From NCBI GenBank assembly GCA_937892115.1, contig CALAUI010000028.1:1-35200 (forward strand): 35,200 nt of DNA, in the 5' to 3' direction. Position numbers and translations under genes: made by a program. The stretch comes from an uncultured Clostridia bacterium. Its GTDB lineage: Bacteria; Bacillota; Clostridia; Oscillospirales; Acutalibacteraceae. A model generated the notes under the pieces. It saw only the letters and a program-made list of their open reading frames with translations, did no database searches and had not been told where the DNA came from. This document shows positions 14,007 through 22,799 of the stretch, in pieces (the first letter of the stretch is position 1; every line of letters starts with the position of its first letter).

Positions 14007-16352
14007 TTAAATCTGTTTTGAGTAGGTCACTACCGTGTGCTTTCCGCTCTTTGCTTCCTCGCCGGTGGGCTCAAAGCCCTGCGCCTTCCAGAAGGCGACT
14101 GCCTGCTCGTTTTCCTTGACTGCTCCGAGAGAAATACGGCTGTATCCCATACCCTTGAGTGCGGCGCGTACGTCTGCAAAGATGCCCGAGCCGATTCCGC
14201 GGCCCTGCATATTGCCCTCTACCATAAACCATCCGATGAAAGCAGAGCCCTTTTCGGGGTGGTCGGTGATAAGGTCCATGACGGCAATCAGATTATCATC
14301 GTCATAGAAGCCCACGAAGAATTTGTTTTCGGTACCCGCATCACCGGGCAGCTCGCTGATGACCTCGGTGAGACTTTCTCTTGTGGGAACGGAATGCATT
14401 TCACGGTAATAGCGTTTATTTGTCTTGCAGAGACGGTAAACGTCGGTAATATCCGCTTCGGTAATTCTGCGTACGTCATATTCCGTTGCAAGTGCCTGAA
14501 TATCAAGAGCAGACGGCTTTCCGCTTTCGGAATCGATTGCCTGACGGAACTGTGTTTCGTAGAGCATACGGTAAGTGCCGCCCAGAGCGAGAAGCTCCTC
14601 GTGAGTGCCCTGCTCTGCGATTACGCCGTCCTTGACAACGAGAATGCAGTCCGCTTTCAGAATCGTGGAAAGACGGTGAGCGATTACTATACTCGTTCTG
14701 CCCTTCATCATGGCTTCAAGAGCATCCTGAATGGAGTTTTCCGAAATGGAGTCAAGTGCGCTCGTTGCCTCGTCAAGAATGAGTATCTTGGGATTCTTGA
14801 GTATTACACGGGCGATTGAAATCCTCTGTTTTTCACCGCCGGAAAGCTTCAGACCGCGGTTGCCGACCTCGGTATTGTAGCCGTCGGGCTGATTCACGAT
14901 GAAGTCGTGAATATTGGCGATGCGGCAGGCGGCTTCTATTTCTTCATCGGTGGCGTCTTCCTTTGCGTAGCGGAGATTTTCAATGATCGTGCCGTTGAAA
15001 AGATATGTCTCCTGAGTAACGACACCTACGCATTCTCTCAGGTATTTAAGGTCAAAGTCCCTTACGTCAACGCCTGCTACGGTGACGCTTCCGTTTATAA
15101 CGTCATAAAGACGAGGTATCATATTTACTACCGTGGACTTGCCGGAGCCGGACGGGCCGACTATGGCGTACATCTTTCCGCCGGGAACGGTGAAATCAAC
15201 GTCTGTCAGCAGGGGCTTGTCGGGGCTGTAACTGAATTCAACGTGATTAAAGCTGATTGGCTGCATTTCAACGTCCGGCTTTTTGCCGTCAACGGGATTC
15301 ACGATAGTATTTTCACGGTCAAAGTAATCAAAAATACGGGTAAAGAGTGCGAGTGAACGGGTGAAGTCAACCCCTATATTCAGCAGGGATTCAACCGGGC
15401 GGTACAGACGGTTGATGAGCGTTACCGTTGCCGTGATGGTACCTACCGTAAGAGTCGCATCGTGCTTGCCGATTATCAGCAGACCGCCTACGAAATAAAT
15501 CAGCAGAGGCCCTATCTGACCGAACATACCCATTACGACGGAAAACCATTTGCCCGAGCGTTTTTCCTTAAGGGATATCGCTGTTGCTTCCTTGTTTATC
15601 TTTTCAAAGTTTTCGTATTCTTTTTCTTCACGGGTAAAGATTTTTACCAGCATTGAGCCGCTTACGGAAAGGGTTTCGTTGATGACCTGATTCATTTCAT
15701 CGTTCTTTTCCTGGCTTTCCGTCAGCAATTCATAACGCTTTTTACCTGCACTGCGGCTGGGCAGGATGAGCAGGGGGATTATTACTATTCCCACGAGAGC
15801 CAGCTTCCAGTTCATCGTGAAAAGGGCAACGAGCGTCGTTACTACGGTGGCAATGTTGCTCACGATACTTGAAAGCGTACCGCTGATGACCGTACTGACA
15901 CCGCTTATGTCCGTATTCATACGGGTGATGATGTCACCCTGTTTCTCGGAGGTGAAAAACGAATGGGGCATATACTGAAGGTGCTTGTACATCTGATTTT
16001 TCATATCATAGATTATCTGCTGTGAAATCCATGAATTGATGAAATTCTCAAGCACGCCGATAACCTGACTTATCGCAACCGTGCCGAACGCCATCAGAAG
16101 CAGCTTGATAAGTAACGCCATATCCTTGCCGACCAACGCCTGATCAACGATTTTACCCGTTATGATTGACGGGAAAAGTCCCACCGTTGCAGAGAGCAGG
16201 ATGGCAAAGAAAACAAAAATAAACTGCACCCAATAGGGCTTGAGATACGAAAAAATACGAATAAGCAGACCTTTTGTGACTTTAGGCATATTCGCTTTTT
16301 CCTCTTCGGTAAGAAAACCTCTGGGCCCGAGTGAATTTCTTCCTCCCGGCAT
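14007..16352 (-). CDS. ABC exporter (TMD-NBD) fused to a C-terminal GNAT acetyltransferase
   Basis: 781 residues from the ATG at 16352, which has AAGGGGG eight bases upstream (the in-frame TTG at 16358 is too close to it). Residues of about 30-340 form a type I exporter membrane domain with six helices. The nucleotide-binding domain follows: Walker A GPSGSGKST (about 400), signature LSGGE (about 502), Walker B ILILDEAT (about 525) and H-loop AHRLST. A normal half-exporter ends near residue 615. Here the frame continues into a complete GNAT domain (about 635-781) with the acetyl-CoA loop GNMQGRGIGSG and the C-terminal NEQAVAFWKAQGFEPTG motif. All key residues of both halves are intact and no stop or frameshift separates them. 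ABC half-exporters dimerise, so the complex would carry two acetyltransferases. It may acetylate and expel the same toxic compound, or use acetylation to regulate export; the substrate is unknown. Confidence 0.93.
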   Translation of the reverse strand: MPGGRNSLGPRGFLTEEEKANMPKVTKGLLIRIFSYLKPYWVQFIFVFFAILLSATVGLFPSIITGKIVDQALVGKDMALLIKLLLMAFGTVAISQVIGVLENFINSWISQQIIYDMKNQMYKHLQYMPHSFFTSEKQGDIITRMNTDISGVSTVISGTLSSIVSNIATVVTTLVALFTMNWKLALVGIVIIPLLILPSRSAGKKRYELLTESQEKNDEMNQVINETLSVSGSMLVKIFTREEKEYENFEKINKEATAISLKEKRSGKWFSVVMGMFGQIGPLLIYFVGGLLIIGKHDATLTVGTITATVTLINRLYRPVESLLNIGVDFTRSLALFTRIFDYFDRENTIVNPVDGKKPDVEMQPISFNHVEFSYSPDKPLLTDVDFTVPGGKMYAIVGPSGSGKSTVVNMIPRLYDVINGSVTVAGVDVRDFDLKYLRECVGVVTQETYLFNGTIIENLRYAKEDATDEEIEAACRIANIHDFIVNQPDGYNTEVGNRGLKLSGGEKQRISIARVILKNPKILILDEATSALDSISENSIQDALEAMMKGRTSIVIAHRLSTILKADCILVVKDGVIAEQGTHEELLALGGTYRMLYETQFRQAIDSESGKPSALDIQALATEYDVRRITEADITDVYRLCKTNKRYYREMHSVPTRESLTEVISELPGDAGTENKFFVGFYDDDNLIAVMDLITDHPEKGSAFIGWFMVEGNMQGRGIGSGIFADVRAALKGMGYSRISLGAVKENEQAVAFWKAQGFEPTGEEAKSGKHTVVTYSKQI

Positions 16353-16659
16353 TTCCAATTCCCCCTTGAATTTTGTATTACCATTATATGATAAAATTTT
16401 TGTTCGGGAAATGCAATATAAAACAAAAAATTTATTGATTTTTGTATCGGACGTTCACATAAGAAAAAATATCGGCTTTCAACGCCCGAACGGAAAAAGT
16501 CCGTTTTTACGTACTGCAGATGCGGTAATATATAACCGTAAGAAAAACGAGCTGACAGACCGAAATGTCGTCTGCAGTGCGACCATTTCAAAGCACGCAG
16601 GGAGTATAATCCGGTTGTAAACAGAAAACGGCTGATTGAATGAAAGGAAGATGTGTGAA
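16353..16659. other. Divergent promoter region of ABC-GNAT and AAA+ genes
   Basis: No gene is seen. On the minus strand TATAAT (16388-16383) is a likely -10 for the ABC gene, without a good -35. On the plus strand TATAAT near 16602-16607 lies about 55 bases before the AAA+ start, also with a weak -35. A short hairpin ACGGA/TCCGT followed by TTTTT (about 16489-16507) and a CAGAC/GTCTG inverted repeat (about 16557-16575) sit upstream of it and could be regulatory. Confidence 0.5.
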
Positions 16660-18177
16660 ATGAAAAGAATTGAAACGGCATACTATATTTTTAACGTGAA
16701 AAAGATGATTGAGGGCATAGTCGGAAATGATGAAAATTTTACTGTAAAAGCCCCCAACGGTGACTGGGAGCTTGTACAGAGTGAGCTTTTTGAAAACAAT
16801 GCAGCGGTGTTTCTTTTTGAAACGTGCGAGGGCGAAAAATATTATTACAGATACATTCTGGTTGAGGTCTCGGATAAGGAATGCGAGATTCTGTGCAAGT
16901 ACGGCTTTGATACCCGCGACGGCAAAAGGGTAAAAGATTTCGGTCTGGCTGATTACGGCATTTCTTTCCTCCTGAAGGATGAGGAAAAAGGAGCGGATAT
17001 AATTTGCTTTGACTGTAACGGCAAACCCTGCTGTATGATAAGCGGGGAGGATATGTACGATTATAAAAAGCAGTACATCATTCTTTATGATGAAAAGGGT
17101 AAGGTCGTTCTTACCGATATGCCGGCCGGCATGACAAACAGATGTGAATACATAGATTACATTAAGTCAATATACCCCGAGGAACTGCAGAAAGAACTGC
17201 AGAAGGAAGCGGATGAGGCAGGGGATGACGGTGACGATAATGACAATGAAAACGATGATTTCGACTCTGACGGGGACGACGGAAAGATTTCTGATCTGAA
17301 GGGAACACAGATCAAGCCCGGCTCGGGTGAGGAGGCAAGGAAGGAACTGAATTCTCTGATAGGTCTTAACGACGTGAAGGATAAGATAAACGAAATATGT
17401 AATTACATTGATTACATAAGGCTTGCAGAGGATTACGGCATAAAGCCGAAAACTCTCTGTTACAATATGGTCTTTGAAGGAAACCCCGGCACGGCAAAAA
17501 CCACGGTGGCAAGACTTACTGCAAAGATATTCAGGGATAAGGGCATTACTTCAAACGACTGTTTCTACGAAGCGGGCAGAGCGGATATGGTAGCGAAGTA
17601 TACGGGTCAGACCGCCGTCAAGGTCAGAGAGGTATTCAAAAAAGCAAAGGGCGGGGTGCTGTTCATTGACGAGGCGTATTCTCTTACGGACGGCTATGAG
17701 AACAGCTTCGGCGACGAGGCAATCGCAACGATAGTGCAGGAAATGGAAAACAACAGAGATACGGTGGTTATTTTCGCGGGATATACGGACAGGATGGAAG
17801 AGTTCCTCTCAAAAAATCCGGGGCTTCGCTCCCGCGTGCCTTACAGAATAAGGTTTGAGGATTATTCCGTCGGAGAGCTTGTTGAAATCGCCGGGCTTGA
17901 AGCCGGAAATAAGGGCTACACAATAGACGGTGAAGCGATTGAAAAAATAAAAAGGATATGCTCGTCTGCGATAAATTCGGATGAATTCGGCAACGGAAGA
18001 TTCTGCAGAAATATGATTGAAAGGGCGGAGGTAAAACATGCTGCAAGAATTATGAAGGCGGCTGAAAAAAGAAAGCCGTCAAAGAAAGCGGTCACGACAC
18101 TTACGGCGGATGATTTTGAAGCGCCCTGCAACGTTCCGAAAATCACGGCTGCAAAGCCCCTGGGCTTCTGCGCATAA
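16660..18177 (+). CDS. CbbX/SpoVK-type AAA+ ATPase with novel N-terminal domain
   Basis: 505 residues from the ATG at 16660, with GAAAGGAAG about nine bases upstream. Residues 1-185 form a cysteine-containing beta-rich domain (ICFDCNGKPCCMISG) of no recognised family. A very acidic linker of Asp/Asn/Glu follows (about 195-215), then the AAA+ module: LNSLIGLNDVKDKI, Walker A GNPGTAKTT (about 274), Walker B VLFIDEAYSL (about 333), sensor/arginine-finger region GLRSRVPYRIRF (about 390) and a C-terminal lid. The Walker A loop has Ala in place of the usual Gly before the Lys. CbbX-type ATPases form hexamers that thread or remodel a partner protein; the acidic linker and N-domain probably choose the target. 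The next gene starts 14 bases downstream and is the likely partner. Confidence 0.88.
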   Translation: MKRIETAYYIFNVKKMIEGIVGNDENFTVKAPNGDWELVQSELFENNAAVFLFETCEGEKYYYRYILVEVSDKECEILCKYGFDTRDGKRVKDFGLADYGISFLLKDEEKGADIICFDCNGKPCCMISGEDMYDYKKQYIILYDEKGKVVLTDMPAGMTNRCEYIDYIKSIYPEELQKELQKEADEAGDDGDDNDNENDDFDSDGDDGKISDLKGTQIKPGSGEEARKELNSLIGLNDVKDKINEICNYIDYIRLAEDYGIKPKTLCYNMVFEGNPGTAKTTVARLTAKIFRDKGITSNDCFYEAGRADMVAKYTGQTAVKVREVFKKAKGGVLFIDEAYSLTDGYENSFGDEAIATIVQEMENNRDTVVIFAGYTDRMEEFLSKNPGLRSRVPYRIRFEDYSVGELVEIAGLEAGNKGYTIDGEAIEKIKRICSSAINSDEFGNGRFCRNMIERAEVKHAARIMKAAEKRKPSKKAVTTLTADDFEAPCNVPKITAAKPLGFCA

Positions 18178-18191
18178 AAGGAGGTATAACG

Positions 18192-18551
18192 ATGGCAAAG
18201 TGTATTGCGTTTGATATGGAGGATGCATCGGAAGCATTCAGGCATTTCTCAGGCGGGGAGCTTGTCAGGTGTTACGGTAACAAGGCGTACGGCAATTCGC
18301 TTTATACCTGGGATGCGGGAGAAAGATGCCTGGTAAAGTGTAAAAAATGCGGCGGCTATATTCTTATTCAGTATTCTGAATTTCATGCCCTTGACCATTC
18401 GGATGACAAATATTATGATGATTATTTCCCCGTTGAGTCGGAAGAGGAGGCCGATGAGCTGAACAGAAAATACAACGGATGGGAGATAGAAAGGCAATTC
18501 GGAAAGAGATACCTTATCAGGGATAACGACGACCCGCCCCACTGGAGCTGA
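18192..18551 (+). CDS. Small CxxC protein paired with the AAA+ ATPase
   Basis: 119 residues with AAAAGGAGGTATAACG upstream, a strong ribosome site. It contains one CKKCGG knuckle (about residues 50-55) after a short N-terminal domain, and a distal acidic/aromatic region (DDKYYDDYFPVESEEEADEL) ending GKRYLIRDNDDPPHW. A lone CxxC could bind metal together with other residues or as a dimer. No signal peptide or membrane segment is seen. It follows the AAA+ gene by 14 bases and precedes a strong terminator, so both form a two-gene operon. It is a candidate substrate or adaptor of the ATPase. The family is not recognised. Confidence 0.75.
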   Translation: MAKCIAFDMEDASEAFRHFSGGELVRCYGNKAYGNSLYTWDAGERCLVKCKKCGGYILIQYSEFHALDHSDDKYYDDYFPVESEEEADELNRKYNGWEIERQFGKRYLIRDNDDPPHWS

Positions 18552-18564
18552 AAAAATGATATAA

Positions 18565-18598
18565 GGATGTCGGTTATCCGGCATCCGCTTTTTTTAAT
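18565..18598 (+). terminator. Terminator of the AAA+ operon
   Basis: GGATGTCGG (18565-18573) pairs with CCGGCATCC (18578-18586) with one G-T pair, followed by GCTTTTTTTAATTTT. Confidence 0.9.
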
Positions 18599-18604
18599 TT
18601 TCTA

Positions 18605-18632
18605 TTGTATTTTATTTAGTTTTTGATATAAT
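18605..18632 (+). promoter_or_regulatory. Promoter of the giant LRR protein
   Basis: TTGTAT (18605-18610) and a perfect TATAAT (18627-18632) are separated by 16 bases, with the gene 41 bases downstream. A second, overlapping TTGATA (18623) with TATTAT-like boxes could add a start site. Confidence 0.65.
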
Positions 18633-18673
18633 CAAAGTGGTATATTATTTTAGAAATTTTTGGGGGCAAAAAT

Positions 18674-21600
18674 ATGAAAATGGCAAAGAAAATACTGTCC
18701 GTAATTCTCTGTGTCCTTATGGTACTGGGCTCTGTTGCCGTCAGCGGCAGCGAATTTTCCGCAGTGCTCGGCGTTAAGGCAAGTGCCGAAGAATTCGGTA
18801 CGTATGAAGGGTTGGACTACGTAATTGAAGACGGTAAGGTCAGAATATTTGACTGCAGCAGTACCGTTCAGGGCAAGGTAACCGTTCCTGCCGAGATTGA
18901 CGGCTATCCCGTTACCGTTATTGACAGCTACGTCTTTTTCGGCCGCAATGATATTACAGAGGTGATTATACCTGACGGTGTAACCGCTATCGGTGAGAGA
19001 ACGTTTTATAATTGCCGTGGTATTGAAAGCTTAAATATACCCGACAGCGTCGCTTATATCGGCGAAGATTCTTTCTACGGTATTCCAAACGTTTGTTACA
19101 GCGATAAAATGAAGGCAACCGGTGCTCCCTGGGGTGCTCTGACGGTTAACGGAGTATATGACGGTGACTTCTTATTCGCCGATGCGGAAAAAACAAAGCT
19201 GACGAAGTGCAGCGATTCCGCCGAAGGAAAGATTACCGTTCCCGATACGGTTATATCCATCGAAAACATGGCTTTTTACGGCTGTGAAGGTATTACGGAA
19301 GTCGTAATCCCGGAAGGCGTTGAAAGTATCGGTGAAGGGGCTTTTTACGGTTGTTCATCCCTTACGGGTATCGTGATTCCCGACAGCGTAACTGATATGA
19401 AAACTGCGGCTTTTGCCGGGTGTTCGGCTCTCGGATCGGTCACTCTCGGAAAGGGAATAGAATCGCTGGAAGAGGGAGTGTTTAATAAATGCTCCCTTAC
19501 GGATATCATAATCCCCGACAGTGTCAAAATCATCGGGCGTCTGGCTTTTGCTGAATGCGGTAATCTTGAAAACGTTACCATCGGAAACGCCGTTGAATCA
19601 ATCGGCGCAAATGCATTTTATGACTGTGCTGAAATAAAAACCGTAACGATTCCCGACAGCGTAAAGACTATCGGTGAAGATGCGTTCAAAAACGTGGTAA
19701 ACGTTTGTTACAGCGAAAACATGAAGGCGACCGGAAGTCCCTGGGGTGCAAAATATGTAAATGCCGTATATGACGGACTTTTTATGTTTTCCGATTCCGC
19801 AAAAACAAATCTGGTAGAATGTGATACCGATGCCGAGGGTGCGATTATTATCCCCGACGGTACAAAGACAATAGGTTACCGTGCGTTCAGGGAATGTAAA
19901 AAAATTACGTCCGTAACGATTCCCGGCAGCGTTACAGAAATCGGAGACGAGGCGTTTTACCTCTGCGAAGGCCTTTCCGAGCTGAAGATAGGATCAAAAG
20001 TAACTACTATCGGCGCGTGGGCATTTTGCGGCTGTAAATCTCTCACAAACGTGGTAATCCCCAATAATGTAACCACTATTTCAAAAAGTGCGTTCCGTTC
20101 CTGCGAAGCTCTTGAGAGTGTGACTCTTCCCGAAGGACTTACCGAAATAAGCGAAAGTCTTTTTGAACTTGACAGAAATCTTGTAAACGTCAATATTCCC
20201 GACACCGTAACCTCAATCGGCGCGTATGCTTTCTACTGCTGTGACGGCTGCAGAAGCTTTACGATTCCCGATGGCGTTACAAGCATCGGCAGTCAGGCGT
20301 TTGAGGACGTAACGAACGTGGTTTATTCCGATAACATGAAGGCCGCGGGCAGCCCCTGGGGAGCCGGAAACGTTAATTTCTTCTATGAAAACGATTTGTA
20401 TTATTCCGATTCAACCAAGAAGAATCTTGTTTTATGCTATGATAAAGCAGAGGGAAATATTACCGTTCCCGACGGTGTCACTTCCATTTCGCAATCGGCG
20501 TTCTACTACTGTTTTTCCGTTACCGGCATCACTCTTCCCGACAGCATCGAAAATATCGGTATGGAAGCGTTTTGTTTCTGCGAATCTCTTCAGAATATAA
20601 ACATTCCCGCTAAAGTAACCGTTATTGATGATTCTACCTTCTACGGATGCGGAAAACTTGCTTCGGTGACGATTCCCGAAGGAGTTCTGAGTATCGGCAA
20701 CAAAGCGTTTTATAACTGTACTGCTTTAACCGAAATAAAGATTCCCGACTCTGTAAAGACCATCGGTAAAGAAGCATTCCTGTCCTGTAACGGACTTGAG
20801 GAAGTCATCATCGGAAGCGGTGTGGAAGAAATCGGTGAAACGGCATTCGGCTATTGCAGTAATATCTGTAACGTTACGATCCCCGATAACGTAACAACTA
20901 TCGGAGAGGATGCATTTTATCTTGTTCCTAATATAAGCTACGGCGAAAATATGAAAGCCGCAGGCAGTCCCTGGGGTGCCCGGAACGTAAACGGCTTCAT
21001 TGAAGGAAATCTGATATATGAGGATTCTTCAAGGAAGGTACTTATAAAGTGTAAAAATTCCGCATCGGGTACCGTTGTTATTCCCGAGGGCGTGGAAACC
21101 ATCAGCGACAATGCATTTGAATATTGCAATCTTATTACCGATGTGACGATTCCTTCCACGGTTGAAACTATCGGCGAAGATGCGTTTTACTCCTGCGAAA
21201 AACTGACGGGTGCGGTTATCCCCGACAGCGTTACCTCTCTGGGCGAATCTGCCTTCGGAGAGTGCCCCTCCCTTGAGAGCGCGGTTATCGGAAACGGCGT
21301 TAAGATTCTGGAAGGGGGCTGCTTTGAGGGCTGCATCTCCTTGAACGAATTGACAATAGGCAATGCGGTCGAAAGTATAGAGCAGTATGCGTTTGCAAAT
21401 TGCACTTCCCTTAAAAACGTCACTTTCGGAAACGGTCTGAAAACAATCGGCGACGAAGCATTCGACAACTGTATTTCACTCAGAGCAATCATTATTCCGG
21501 ACAGTGTCGAGTCTATCGGCTTATATGCTTTCGGATACTGCTTCAATCTTTCAAACGTTATTTTCGGCAAGGGATTGAAGACAGTCTCTCCGGCAGCGTT

Positions 21601-22759
21601 CATTTATACCGCACTTGAAAAGGCGGTAATCCCCGAGAGCACGGAAACAATCGGTGGTTATGCGTTTTTCCTTTGCCCGAAACTTGCTTATCTCCATATC
21701 CCGTCAGGCGTAACCGAAATCGGCGAAGAGATTATCGGATTTGACCGTGAGTCTTATGAAGAAATGGTCATGTCCCTATATGAAGAAGAGATTATAACCG
21801 CGGAGCAGAAGGAAGAAATGCTGGCTGCCGAGCCGGTTGAAACCTGCATCTGTTCCGATTCGGATGAAAGCTGTGCAAAAACGTACGCAGAGGAAAACAA
21901 TCTGAAATTTACCGTCTGCGAAGGACACGAATCCCTTGACGGTGTAATTGAAGAATTGAATGAAGCAAAGAAAAACTGTGTTTCCGACGAAGCGAAGCAG
22001 ATTATTGACGAAGCAATTGCAAAGATAATTGCAGATGCGGATTCCGACCTTTTTGCATCAATAAGAGATAAGGCACTTGATGATGCCGAAAAAGCCGATA
22101 AGGCGCTTGAGCAGGCGAAGACGGATGCAAAGTCAGCTCTTGAAGAAGCAAAGAAATCGGCTGCTTCCGATGAAGCAAAAGAGATTATTGACAGTGCAAT
22201 TGCCGACGTGGATAAGGCAGTGAATCTTACTGCTGTTGCGGATATTAAATCCGCAGGTCTTACCGATGCCGAAAAAGCCGACAAGGCACTTGCAAACGAA
22301 AAAGAAGCGGCAATCAACGCTCTGAAAGCGGCGGCAGGCGAAAATGCATCCGTGGAAATGAATGAGATTGTTTCCGACGGTATTGAAAAAATCAATTCCG
22401 CCTCAAATATGACAGACCTTGCTTCTGTCCGTAAGGATGCTCTTGATAAGATTGCCGAAAGAAAGACGCTTGAGAGTCTGACGGTTCCCGAAGATGATAT
22501 TGCTCTCGGCTACAAGGAATCAAAGAATCTGAATGCGGAATCCGGCGCGGGCAAAGTGACTTATAAGTCAAGTGATGAAAAGGTCGTTACCGTTGATGAA
22601 AACGGCAACGTGACCGCAGTCGGCAGAGGAACAGCCACCGTGACCGTATCCGTTGAAGGAACGGATACTGCGGTTGAAGTTAAAGTGACGGTTTCGTATA
22701 CCTTCTGGGATATAATCGTCTGGTTCTTCAGAACTCTGTTCAGCATTTTCAAGTGGTAA
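18674..22759 (+). CDS. Giant secreted BspA-like leucine-rich-repeat protein
   Basis: 1361 residues; SD GGGGG eight bases upstream. Signal peptide (KKILSVILCVLMVLGSVAV, then ASA), then BspA/TpLRR repeats (about 70-1020) of the form IPDSVxxIGxxAFxxCxxL. Inserted among them, about every 204 residues, are four copies of a non-LRR cassette built on MKAxGSPWGA...VN...DSxxxxLxxC (starting near nucleotides 19088, 19700, 20314 and 20930). Then come an acidic alpha-helical repeat module with DEAKEIIDSAIA- and DAEKADKAL-type units (about 1090-1265), a Big_2-like Ig domain (YKSSDEKVVTVDENGNVTAV, about 1290), and the terminal segment TFWDIIVWFFRTLFSIFKW. BspA-like proteins bind host or microbial surfaces. 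There is no LPXTG motif, so retention must use another route. The gene is probably co-transcribed with the phosphoesterase 40 bases downstream. Confidence 0.9.
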   Translation: MKMAKKILSVILCVLMVLGSVAVSGSEFSAVLGVKASAEEFGTYEGLDYVIEDGKVRIFDCSSTVQGKVTVPAEIDGYPVTVIDSYVFFGRNDITEVIIPDGVTAIGERTFYNCRGIESLNIPDSVAYIGEDSFYGIPNVCYSDKMKATGAPWGALTVNGVYDGDFLFADAEKTKLTKCSDSAEGKITVPDTVISIENMAFYGCEGITEVVIPEGVESIGEGAFYGCSSLTGIVIPDSVTDMKTAAFAGCSALGSVTLGKGIESLEEGVFNKCSLTDIIIPDSVKIIGRLAFAECGNLENVTIGNAVESIGANAFYDCAEIKTVTIPDSVKTIGEDAFKNVVNVCYSENMKATGSPWGAKYVNAVYDGLFMFSDSAKTNLVECDTDAEGAIIIPDGTKTIGYRAFRECKKITSVTIPGSVTEIGDEAFYLCEGLSELKIGSKVTTIGAWAFCGCKSLTNVVIPNNVTTISKSAFRSCEALESVTLPEGLTEISESLFELDRNLVNVNIPDTVTSIGAYAFYCCDGCRSFTIPDGVTSIGSQAFEDVTNVVYSDNMKAAGSPWGAGNVNFFYENDLYYSDSTKKNLVLCYDKAEGNITVPDGVTSISQSAFYYCFSVTGITLPDSIENIGMEAFCFCESLQNINIPAKVTVIDDSTFYGCGKLASVTIPEGVLSIGNKAFYNCTALTEIKIPDSVKTIGKEAFLSCNGLEEVIIGSGVEEIGETAFGYCSNICNVTIPDNVTTIGEDAFYLVPNISYGENMKAAGSPWGARNVNGFIEGNLIYEDSSRKVLIKCKNSASGTVVIPEGVETISDNAFEYCNLITDVTIPSTVETIGEDAFYSCEKLTGAVIPDSVTSLGESAFGECPSLESAVIGNGVKILEGGCFEGCISLNELTIGNAVESIEQYAFANCTSLKNVTFGNGLKTIGDEAFDNCISLRAIIIPDSVESIGLYAFGYCFNLSNVIFGKGLKTVSPAAFIYTALEKAVIPESTETIGGYAFFLCPKLAYLHIPSGVTEIGEEIIGFDRESYEEMVMSLYEEEIITAEQKEEMLAAEPVETCICSDSDESCAKTYAEENNLKFTVCEGHESLDGVIEELNEAKKNCVSDEAKQIIDEAIAKIIADADSDLFASIRDKALDDAEKADKALEQAKTDAKSALEEAKKSAASDEAKEIIDSAIADVDKAVNLTAVADIKSAGLTDAEKADKALANEKEAAINALKAAAGENASVEMNEIVSDGIEKINSASNMTDLASVRKDALDKIAERKTLESLTVPEDDIALGYKESKNLNAESGAGKVTYKSSDEKVVTVDENGNVTAVGRGTATVTVSVEGTDTAVEVKVTVSYTFWDIIVWFFRTLFSIFKW

Positions 22760-22799
22760 GTAACCGCAGTACAAATATATAGTAACAGGAAGCGATAAT

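Noticed and set aside
14007..16352. The ABC exporter as the dedicated transporter for the double-glycine peptide at 4401
   Set aside because: It has no N-terminal C39 peptidase domain, begins directly with the membrane domain, and lies about 10 kb away on the other strand.
16489..16507. Small hairpin with T-run (ACGGA/TCCGT then TTTTT) as an attenuator of the AAA+ operon
   Set aside because: The stem is only five to six base pairs and lies upstream of the best -10 box, so it would not be in the transcript.
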